64,000 nucleotides of DNA. It comes from Pyrus communis. Its lineage: Eukaryota; Streptophyta; Magnoliopsida; Rosales; Rosaceae. Numbering within the stretch: the first letter of the stretch is position 1; every line of letters starts with the position of its first letter. Of this stretch, positions 54,221 through 64,000 are shown piece after piece. The notes below the pieces were generated by a model. It made no database searches. It was not told the origin of the DNA and saw nothing but the letters and a program-made list of their open reading frames with translations. A program made the position numbers and the translations under genes. The stretch spans positions 14,891,428 through 14,955,427 of the forward strand of contig NC_084803.1 in assembly GCF_963583255.1 (NCBI RefSeq). The letters are read 5' to 3'.

Positions 54221-55110
54221 CGGTACGCTTCCAGTATACCCCTTTTACACTGCAATGATAATTACTCTCCACAGAGGGGAAATGACCACACCATCTACAT
54301 AACAATAAGAATTAAATCAAGTTTCGATGAAAAGATAAGTACTTGATACATGAAATACCCAAATAGAAAAACCCTAAAAATGTTGCGGCCTACTAAGGCC
54401 TACTAAACCCAAATCCGAAATCAAATCAACATACACAAATCGTTTGTTTACTGGTGAAAAAACCCGGATGAAAAGAAAGGAACTTCAAATCAAAATACAC
54501 AAATTGGTGGCTTAAATTTTCAATAAAACTTAAACCACAATAACCTCGACTAAGTCCTGGGAATTTACATAGCTAAATTGAGTTCCCTTCTTCTTCCTCA
54601 ATCATCCTAGTAACTTAAGATAATGAAAAACAACCGGAAAACCACAAATTACCTTGCCCTTATCCAACCCTCAAAATTTTCCCGAGAAACAAACGAAACT
54701 TAATCAAAACCGCATCCAACAATTCAACAACAACAACAAGGCAGCTGAATCATAAGCATCACAATCACAGCAAAATTCAAACACACCAACTCAAATTAAT
54801 CAAACAAACAAGATCGGAAGCAGGCAAACAAACGGACAATAATCCGAACCAATCCGTAATCCCACAAAGCTCAATTCACTAGAATTCAACAAATCAATGC
54901 AAGTTTCAACTGCCATTACCGATAATTCTATCAAAATTCAATACAAAATGATCAGAACAGAGAGAGGAGGGCAAGCAAAAAAAATACCTGACCTTATTGC
55001 TAAAAATTTGTCTCGTCTCCTTGAGACAAAGGAGAGAGATAAAACGGCAGAGCTGTAATTAGGGTTTTCAGAGAGGGGGAGAGAGGTGGAAGAAAAATCA
55101 GGGTGGTGGA
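54221..55110 (-). other. 5' UTR with intron of the alanine/lysine-rich gene
   Basis: On the minus strand the leader exon ends at 54988 (CAG followed by GTATTTTTT) and the second part begins at 54249 after ATCATTGCAG, giving a roughly 738-bp leader intron (54987-54250). The intron is AT-rich with no open frame. Long leader introns in plants often raise expression. Confidence 0.65.
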
Positions 55111-55138
55111 AGAAAAATGGAAGATGTTGTTTGTTCCC

Positions 55139-55140
55139 CT

Positions 55141-55177
<37 letters not shown>

Positions 55178-55189
55178 ATATATATATAA
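55139..55189. repeat. TA/TATG microsatellite
   Basis: An (AT)n run with TATG units in the probable promoter of the minus-strand gene, about 30 bp beyond its likely transcription start. Confidence 0.85.
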
Positions 55190-56136
55190 TTTCGATTGGT
55201 TCTGGTTCTGGTTCTAGAATCCCAAAATCCCCACAATTAAACCCACCATTTTTATTTCTTATTTTTACCCCCAATTTACTCACTTTCTCGTCATCTCATG
55301 CCACCATGGCATCACCATGCATTCATGCTTTTGCTTATTCATTCCATGACAAATGTTAAACAATGTCTTAAAAGTGAGATTCTTTATAAAAATTTTGTCA
55401 CTTTATGTTTTTGACACATATTTTATAATATTAGAATCGAACAAAAAATTAACATTAAATTGTAAGATAACAGATAATTTATGAACTAATATTAATTCAT
55501 TTATGAATGCCAAGTTCATCTTTTCTCAAGTTTGTTATTAACCGAATTAATTAGTTTTCTTTTTTAATAGATTCAAACTCGAACCTTGACCAACTGAGTT
55601 ACAAGTGATTGGCTAACCTGATTAGCAGTGAGTAATTTGGATTGGACCGACTTGGATAGATTAGTAAGGTTTTGGTTGATTTAGGGTTTAGTCCCTCTTT
55701 TTTTTGTTGAAAGGGTATGTAATGTAATCATGACTGATTTTTGTTTTAGGTGGTGGTTAATTGAATAATGTTGTATTGTCCAAATCCTAACTTGATGGAC
55801 ATTGGATACTAACTAAACTTAATCTTGAGCATGTTGGGTTTAAGTAAATTACTCATCTACCCATGTCCTAATTTTTTTTAATTTTTAACAAGGAGAGTGT
55901 TACTCTTATTTATTAATTTAGATATTTATTTTTATCACAAAGAACTTGGTTAGTGTTACTCTTATTTAATAAATATATATCTATATATCTTGTATGAACA
56001 TAAATAAATATAGGGGTAGATTCGTAATTTACCTGAAGACATCAACTTCAAGTGAAAAGGATAACGACTGCTTGAATCTGTGAATTACATTACCTGCGGA
56101 ATACTTTTACATGTCGCCCATCAGTCTTCTATAAAA
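55190..56136. other. Gene-free spacer
   Basis: AT-rich; 55365-55410 resembles the inner part of the MITE at 7614-7773. No exon seen. Confidence 0.45.
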
Positions 56137-56314
56137 GGAAAGGATTCCTTTCATCAAATTTATCCAATCACTTAATTGAGACTCTTAAGTTTAATCTAAC
56201 GATTAAAGTTATTATAATTTTTAAAGGAATCTTCTATTTATAATCGTTAAATCAAATTTTAAAGGTCCAAATTGATTGATTTGGTAGATTTGATGAAAGG
56301 AATCCGGAGACCGC
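56137..56314. mobile_element. 178-bp foldback MITE, hAT-like
   Basis: Arms GGATTCCTTTCATCAAAT (left) and ATTTGATGAAAGGAATCC (right) are perfect inverted repeats continuing with mismatches for about 60 bases. Perfect 8-bp direct repeats CTATAAAA flank it (56129-56136 and 56315-56322). Confidence 0.8.
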
Positions 56315-56785
56315 CTATAAAATAAATAGAAGCAGACATATACCCCTCAAGCGCCACGTGTTAGGGTTGCTACTATCAGCCAACGACGTTCCAACTGTGA
56401 CTCACGTAGGCCATGCCGCGTGTAAGATTATCAAAGCCCGCTCAAACTTCACGGGTCGTCACACGCGCAAACGGCGGTTAAAGATTCAGTTAACTACAGT
56501 CTGACACTGAACCGCCTTTTTTTTTTTTTTTTTTTCCCAAACCCGCGAAGTGGGTGAGCTCCGAACCGTCGTCTGATCATCCAAACGACGTCGTCCTACC
56601 TAAAGCCCAGACCCCTAATTTTCCGATTTCGTTCTCTCAGGTAAGCTACGGAGCATTTCAATTCGCCAATACATTTTCCTCGTCTCTGTTTGGTTGCCGA
56701 GAAAGTGCGGGAAAATTGAAGAAGGTAACAATTTTTCGTTTTCTGTAAGTTAAATGATTGGAAATTGTCGTCGTTGTAGGTCTCG
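56315..56785 (+). promoter_or_regulatory. Upstream and leader region of MLH3-like locus
   Basis: Contains CACGTG/CACGCG-type motifs around 56355-56470, a T-run at 56517-56535 and an open stretch that looks like leader sequence, not protein. Confidence 0.4.
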
Positions 56786-59700
56786 ATGAGGGGCGTAAAG
56801 CCGTTGCCGGGGGCGGTGCGTAGCTCGATGCGCTCTGGAGTTGTTCTGCACGACCTGACTAGCGTTGTGGAGGAGCTGATTTTCAGTAGCTTGGATGCCG
56901 GCGCAACGAAGGTAATTGCTTTATGCCATTTAAATGTGTAATTAAGTCGTTTTAAGTAGTAACGATGGCAAAAAAGTTAATTAGCTTCACAACTGTTTGT
57001 TTATGGTCTCAGGTATCGGTTTTCGTAGGTGTTGGGACATGCTATATGATGGTCAGTGCTGATCTTCCTCTTTCGGTTATAATCTACAGAATGTTCCGTT
57101 TTTCGTGCCTTGGATAAATTTTGTTAATGTTACTTGAAGGACGCGGGATTACTCGTGATGGATTGGTGCTGGTGGGAGAAAGATATGGTAAACTTCTCAT
57201 TTTCCCTTTTAATGCTTTTATAGTCGATGATACTAGACGATAGTGAACTATAGTTTGCCTGACTTGGATTGGTGTATATTGTGTGACTTTGGTAGCCAGT
57301 CATAAATGATGTGTGCTATATTTTGTTGTAAACGGCGACTTCAAAGTTTGATTGTTCTACTGAGGCAAATGCTACAACCGGGAGCTTTGGTTTCCAAGGA
57401 GAAGCGTTGGCTTCAATTTCCAACGTGCCATTGTTAGAAATCTTGACGAAAGCTTCTGGGAGAGCAAATGGGTATCGAAAAGTTATGAAGGTCTGTGCTT
57501 GTTACTGTTTTGGGTGTTGTTCATAACAGAATTGCTCTAGGCCTTTGTGCAAGTTTTTCTCTGGTTGACTTTTCCTCTATTTTTCATAGGGATGGAAATG
57601 TTTGTATCTTGGAATAGATGATAACAGGAAGGATGTGGGTACTACAGGTACCGACCTATTACTGTTCCTATTGTCTTGATATAAGCTTGTCAAACTTTCT
57701 AATGTTGCATCTTTGTTTATGGAAATGATTTCATTGAAGGTTATCAACCATGAGCACTTTGATGGGTTCTGTTACATTACCCAGGATAAATGCTTATTGG
57801 CGTTTTCCCTGGATAATTCCACCTACATTAAGAATTTGATTAATCACTTGGTTGTCCTTGTAGTTGTTGTTTGTGATCTGTTTTACAATCAACCAGTTCG
57901 GAGGAAGTACATGCAATCCAGGTGCCAATCCTGAACCATTTTGTTTTCTTTATGTGGTTTATATAAGATTGCTTTCAGCTGCCTTAAACATGGTAGTGCA
58001 ATGAAATAAACTGAGTTGATCTGCCCTTTGATTTCCATTACAAACTGGAAGCCCCAAGAAAGTATTGCACTTTGTCAACAAATGTGTACATCGGATCGCC
58101 CTTGTGCACTCAAATGTTTCCTTCAAAGTTGTAGACATTGAAGGGTTTCTTCTAAACACATTTTCTTGTTGAAAAATGTACAGTTGTTGTTATTTATTTC
58201 TTTCTTTATTAACTTGCTTACACCACTATGTATGTAGTGAGGATGAGCTTCTTCGTACAATTCCTTCTCCCTCTCCCTTGATACTATTGAAAAGGACTTT
58301 TGGGACTGAGGTCTCCAATGCTCTTCATGAATTGAACATAAGTGATGGCAGATTAGAACTTTCTGGATACTTCCTACTCCTTGCAATAACCTTGCTGATA
58401 AGGTAGATTTATATGAATGATGTAGATTATTTTGTACTTTTTTAAATATTAGTATCCTTGTTTCTTATTCTTGAAACATCTATTTTGCAGGCCTTCCAGT
58501 ATGTCTGTATCCATGTCCATATTTTGGAGAATATTTACCAAGTTATAGAAGGAGTGTGTTAGGTCAGAGATGAGTTATATTTTGTTCTTGACCTTGACAC
58601 TGGCAGATATTAACTCACGGTTCGTTTGCAAAGGGCCAATTCATAAATTGCTTAATCAGCTGGTCAATAGTTTTCAATTCTGGGATCCAGGGAAGGCTAT
58701 TGATGGGTCTAAAAATGGGAAGCGAAGTAGGCCTAAGGCATTCACAGCTTATGTTTTGAATTTAAGCTGTCCCCATACATTCTATGATTTAACCTTTGAA
58801 TCATCAAAGACATATTTGGAGTTTAAGGTAACTTTCCTTTTTTACTTTGAGTTGTGATCTATGTATCATATACGATCTGCTGAATGTTTATGCTTCTTGT
58901 TCTTCTCTCACTTCTTCACTTTGGCCAGGATTGGGTTCAGGTACTCGCCTTTATTGATAATGCCATTAAGAACTTCTGGACGAAAAAGATGCCTGATGGT
59001 ACATACACCTTTACCCCTGGCTTGTTTCTGAGAGCTTCTTTCACTTTTGTTGGTGTGAAGACATATTAATGGAACATTATTTTGGTATAATGTTTTTTTA
59101 AAAGCGTATTAACCTCTAGGATATTTCTAGGGAATCTGGTTGTCATGGAGGTGATATTTTAGAAGAAGATCAAATGCGGAAGAAAGGTGGCAACATTAAA
59201 TCTGCAGATGAACGTAAGGAACAGAATTTTTGTTCCCATTTTCATTTGACACTGTGAAATGAATATGTGTCCCATCTTTTAGTTTCTTCAATTCATTTTT
59301 GTGCTATGGAGTTAAAAGATGTTACTTTGGTTCAGTTTTTCCTTGGCTCATATCCTTTCTCTTGCTAGATTTACTCGATGGAGATTTGTCAGAACTCTCT
59401 AAGTTCGGGAAAAGAAAGAGCAGGAAAAGTTGTCAGGCTTCTCCCGACCTTTTGGATATGTTAATTCAAGAAGACAACCATACATCTCAGAAGAGATACG
59501 TCAGAAAGCCATTTGAATATACTGAAGCCTTCAATTTCCAAGGGCAAATATTGGGATTGAATTTAGTTCTCATACTGCATATTCTTTTCAATCATGGGAT
59601 GATACTCTAGACAAATGCATGGTAACAACTCAAAAGAAGGAAGACCATTTTTGGAAGTCAGATATCAAACGTTTCTCTGATGAAGATTATATCCTTGAGA

Positions 59701-62700
59701 ATAGATCCAGTGGTGCAGAAAGATCCAGTAATGTGGAGGACAATATCTTTAGCTCAGAATGGCAAGATGAACCCTTTAAAGTTGATTCCAGTGTTGGCAT
59801 TGATTCAGCAACTAGTAGAGTATCTTATGATCATCATGAATTTGATAGCGGTGTAGAGTATTTAGTACAGCCATTCCTCAAGAATTGTTCCTCAAAAGAA
59901 AGGTTTCTATACAAGAGGGATTTGTGTGTGGATGACGGGTCCAGATATCAAAATGATGGCTTCGGAACAAGAGAAGGCAGGGCGGATCTTATAACAGTGT
60001 ACAAATTCCAGAAAGTGATGGCAGCAAGGGTTTTGATTTCTTTTCAAGGACTTTGTGGCCAGAAGAGGAATCTACCGCTCGGCCCTTAACCAGATTTGTA
60101 ACAAAATTTGACCTGCCTACAGAGTTCGATTCTTTGTCAAGACCTTTAATAAAGTCACTCCCACACTATGAGGAGCTGTTTTATGAAGAAAGTTTGGTTA
60201 TTGATGTAGAGTTGGGTCCTGCCAAAAGACCTTAAATAATGATTGGTGCGCTTTGACCTCCCTATCCCAAAACACCTATTTGGATTTTGAACCTGTCTCT
60301 GATATTAATGCAGTTGACGGGCATTATTAAACCTCGGTAGCTGATATCGATTCAGACTAGCTAATACACCTTTTGTGAAGAAGTTAGCAAGATGAAGGAT
60401 CTCCATCAACCTTCTGGTGGTTACCATCTAAATTTGAAGCCAAGTTCTGTCGAGGATTTCCCACTAGAGACACCAGGTACTTGAACTTCAATTATTTTCC
60501 CGTCACATCATATTTTCTTTTAATTTATTGACTTTATCCTCTCAACTGTCAAATTTTCTTTCAGAGCAGATATTGAGAAATCTCAAGATATAGAGGCTGG
60601 TGTAAACAAGATTAACGAAGTTGAAATGTTTGAACAGTCCACATGGTCTGACATTCAAGCTACTGCTCCAATTAAAGGTATCTTGCATGTTTTTTTTTTT
60701 TTTTGAACAAACGATATTATCTACAGTAAGGGGGAGGGGGTTTGGCTTAGCCTCACAATGGGCTAGCAATAATGAGGTTCAAATTCGCCTTTGGCGAGAA
60801 TCGAACCTAAGACCTCTCACTTACAAGTGAAAAGGAATACCACTAGACCGCAATACTTATTGGCCAGTATCTTGTATGTTTATTATGCACCAAGTGCAAT
60901 CAATACTTGAATGCTTATTATATAAAATTACGTCGTTATCATTTATTGGACAAAATAATGTTAGCTAATCCTTGCCCTGTTTCAGAATTTATCTCCAAGG
61001 ATCAAGATTCCCTGAACCATGGGACTAAATGGAGGAATTGTTGTCCCCAGGTCATGGTGAGTAATGATATGTGTGTGTGTATATGGATAGTTGTTGCTGG
61101 AGAGTCAAGATGGGATCATCGCTATACTTGTTTGCCACAAAAGTTTGCATCCACTTAATCAACTTGTAATTATAAATGTAATTTTTTTATAATGCAGAAC
61201 TCAAGTAAAACACAAGCTCTTCATGATCAAAACATACTTGACATCTCTTCTGGATTCTTGCATCTCTCAGCTGACTCGTTAGTTCCTCAATCTATCAACA
61301 AGAACTACCTCAGTGGTTGCAGAGTTCTTCGGCAGGTGGATAAGAAATATATTGCAGTTATGGCCGGTACTACACTTGCTGTTATTGACCAGGTCCGTTT
61401 GTTGTATATTTTTTCAGGGTGGTATTTAAGTTTTGGTTTGGGACTTGTGCTCTTCTGTAAGTCAGCACTAATTTTCTTGTTAAAAATAAGGGGCACCTAC
61501 ATGCTTATAGATTAAGGCAATAGGTATCTGATCACGTTCTTTACTTACCCAAAAGTGGCCTTCAGAGAGGAGGAAATAGACTTAGGATAATGAAAATCTT
61601 GGTCATTTAAAAACTTTATCAGAATAAGAAAGAATTGTATGTCTTCAAAATAGATGCATAAGCGTAAATATGTGGTACATGCAGCTGTTCATAAAACTTT
61701 GGCTACATTCATACTAAGTCTCAATTGCACACGAGTGTAGCTGGAGTTCTAACTTTGAGCGCAATTCTTTTCTATAGCACGCTGCAGATGAAAGGATTCA
61801 GCTGGAGGAGTTGCGTCAGAAGGTATTAGCATCTTTCCTGTTTAAACTGTTGGAAATGATATTGCTACTTTGGCTTACGTGACCAGTTGGACTACCTAGG
61901 TGTTATCTGGAGAAGGAGAAGCAAAGGCGATTACTTTTCTGGATGTTGAACAAGAGTTGGTCTGTAGTGTATCTGATGCTAAATGAAGTTTAATGGTTGC
62001 ATTCCTTGACTCTTTGGTTCTTATAATCATAATTCAGGTGCTGCCAGAGATTGGCTACCAGTTACTGTATAACTATGCTAAACCAGTTGAAGGGTGGGGT
62101 TGGCTCTGAAACACACTTGCTGAAGGTTCAGGGTCCTTCAAGAGGTATTTTCCGTGACTTACCCGGCATATTTCTTATTGAATAATTGACCAAAAAAAAA
62201 AATTTCTTAATGAATAAGAATTTATCATTTACAAAAGAGTATGATACTACAGCCAGTGTCGAGTATTATGAAGTTATGAATATAACACTAACTTCGTAGG
62301 CTTCTGCATTGCTAATTTGAGTGTCGATAGATAAACTCTACAAGAATATTGGGCTGCACCTAAGGATTTGAAATTCTTGTAATAGCAATCTTGAGTTTTC
62401 GGTTACACAATTGTGTTATGAATCGGCGTCTAACGTGCATGTACTAGTGTTTGATTTCACTGGTATGTATTCTTCTATTAAATGTTGTTGCTTCTTTTAC
62501 CTCATCTTGCTTTTCATGCTTGGTGTTACAAAAACATGATACGTTAGACACTACTTACATGGTTCATTTATGAAATTGTATTGTATTTTCTGAGACATTA
62601 TTGTTCGTGTACCCTGAATTTTGGGATTTAACCATTTTTGGCAGGAATTTGAATCTCCTCCACAGGCAGCCAACAGCTGTCAAACTTATTGGGGTGAAGC

Positions 62701-63753
62701 ACCCATCACTTCTCAATTATAACTCTTCCATTCACCTTTTTTATTAGTTCAAAACATGTTGAACCAAGATCATTTACCCATCTCTATTTCATTTGTTTAG
62801 TTTGAAGTAATGACGATATGAAACTGCCTCTCACATGTTCACATTAATGGGATCTGACTCGGATCTTATGGAATTTCTTCAGCAGGTAATGTATAGCGTG
62901 CCTTTAATTCTAGGACTTCTTTCCTCTCTTCTTGTGTCGATGTTCTTTATCATTCCTCAACTTTAATTAACTAATGCCTGACACACCTTTCTGCTCAATC
63001 TTTAGCTTGCTGGTACAGATGGATCATCCACAACGCCGCCATCAGTTCTTGGAATCCTAAATTCTAAAGCATGCAGAGGTAAATCTGAACCTCAAGGCTC
63101 TCCCTTGAGGCAAACTAGCCTTGTTCAAATATATGGACCTAAAGATTCTTAAACTTGGTGCCATTAAGGCCTTTCCATCGAGTGTATTTTCATTCAGAAA
63201 CTGGAAAGTCAACCTTTGAGTTGGTATAATTATACTGACAAAATATCCTTTTACTGTTTTTACCTCTTTACACAGTTCATGCCTGATATCAAATTTCCAG
63301 ACATGTTATTCTTACATATGAATTTAGTACTTGTACATAAATAATTATGATTTTTATGTAATCTCTTTCTCTTGTTAGGTGCAATTATGTTTGGGGATTC
63401 CTTGCTTCCTTCCGAGTGTAACCTCATTGTTGAAGAGCTAAATCAGACTTCTCTATGTTTCCAAGTAAGTGATCTTTAGAGGCTAAGAGACACCTTATGG
63501 ATGTGAGTGTGAATTTGTAGTGCCTGGGAGAGGCTTTTATGTTGGCTTATCGAAAAACTATGAAAAATTTGTTTTGCAGTGTACTCATGGTCGACCAACA
63601 ACTGCCCCACTTGTCAACTTGGAGGCGTTGCATAAGCAAATAGCTAAGATTGCATCGTTGAATGATGACGCAGATCATTTGTGGCATCGTTTATGTCGAG
63701 ATGAACTTAGTCTTGAACGTGCAGAAAGACGTTTAAACTTGGCTAGCAGGTAG
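56786..63753 (+). pseudogene. MLH3: MLH3 mismatch-repair gene, degenerate copy
   Basis: MLH3 pairs with MLH1 as MutL-gamma, an ATP-driven endonuclease needed for meiotic crossovers. Recognisable pieces follow MLH3 order: SMRSGVVLHDLTSVVEELIF, DAGATK, ITRDGLVLVGERY, GFQGEALASIS, LFYNQPVRRKYMQS, KAFTAYVLNLSCPHTFYDL, a long variable middle, RVLRQVDKKYIAVMAG, the endonuclease motif DQHAADERIQLEE, ACRG, AIMFGDSLLPSEC, CTHGRPTTAPLV and a normal C-terminus. Lesions: residues for the VVDDG part of the ATPase site are missing and phase is lost between 57051 and 57140; the acceptor before TSKFD (57334-57335) reads GG, not AG; one-base frame shifts near 58365-58400, 59545 and 60005; a TGA at 62107. GFRGEA has become GFQGEA. 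A SINE lies in an intron. Other genes in the window are clean, so general sequence error is unlikely. Confidence 0.85.
60690..60866 (-). repeat. tRNA-derived SINE, copy 2, in an MLH3 intron
   Basis: On the minus strand: box A-like GCGGTCTAGTGGTATTCC, box B-like GGTTCGATTCTCG and a poly-A tail (the T run at 60690-60704). It has 12-bp target duplications GTATCTTGCATG (60678-60689) and GTATCTTGTATG (60867-60878), one mismatch apart. Homologous to the copy at 15440-15625. Confidence 0.85.
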
Positions 63754-64000
63754 AGTGATGACGATCCAATTTTGGTCCAGTGTCATACTGCCCGGTCCTG
63801 CCTGTTCGGAATTGACACATTCAAGCTGTAAATTTGTTCTCATTTTCTATACCTAGTGTATAGCATGCTCAAAAATTGATGCACCATTAAAAAAAAAAAC
63901 AATGATCGAGCCTTTTCATCAGAAGAATGATAATTCTGTTGTGTGAGCGCTTGATTGATCATGTAATTTGCTTTCTTCACATAATATCAATTAATTTTTA
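63754..64000. other. 3' flank of MLH3-like locus
   Basis: Probable 3' UTR, AT-rich, with an A-run at 63889-63899. No further gene before the window end. Confidence 0.5.

Overview
The window is nuclear DNA from a flowering plant: intron-rich genes with GT-AG junctions, plant-specific families (GLR channel, clade PP2C, AVT-type transporter, SRPK) and dense retrotransposon, MITE and SINE debris in AT-rich spacers. The protein resemblances and repeat types (Cassandra, copia and MITE families) fit a woody eudicot, most likely Rosaceae of the apple/pear type. That assignment comes from recall, not from a search.

Layout. 1-2.6 kb is spacer. 2.6-6.5 kb (minus) is an intact six-exon glutamate receptor-like channel gene. 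6.5-10.3 kb is spacer with MITEs. 10.35-15.44 kb is a nested transposon complex: a foldback element whose left arm is split by a 2.1-kb solo LTR and whose centre holds a 2.2-kb hAT-type element. That hAT carries a genomic piece of a PYL abscisic-acid receptor gene. 17.6-21.1 kb (minus) is the tandem GLR paralogue with the same exon structure but two in-frame stops. 21.66-27.03 kb is a decayed Ty1/copia element into which a four-LTR Cassandra array has inserted. 27.96-32.07 kb looks like a decayed Helitron. 32.5-34.5 kb holds LTR remnants.

The right half is more genic. A PP2C phosphatase (35.1-37.3 kb, +) is followed by mitochondrial ribosomal protein uL11m (38.06-38.52 kb, +), a Harbinger-like element (40.3-41.4 kb), an AVT3-like vacuolar amino-acid transporter (42.06-43.34 kb, +) with a perfect 368-bp internal copy in its 3' flank, an SRPK4-like SR-protein kinase (47.2-49.5 kb, +), a solo LTR (50.9-51.6 kb), an alanine/lysine-rich protein of unknown role with a 5' UTR intron (53.1-55.1 kb, -), and a long MLH3 mismatch-repair locus (56.8-63.75 kb, +). 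The MLH3 locus keeps most exons but has several frame and splice lesions and reads as a pseudogene.

The genes do not form one pathway. The recurring theme is duplication and capture: tandem GLR copies dated by differential MITE/LINE insertions, a transposon-borne PYL fragment, a re-inserted AVT3 fragment and a multimerised Cassandra. No CRISPR, operon or tRNA gene was seen. Splice junctions were placed by eye from GT-AG sites, reading phase and paralogue comparison.
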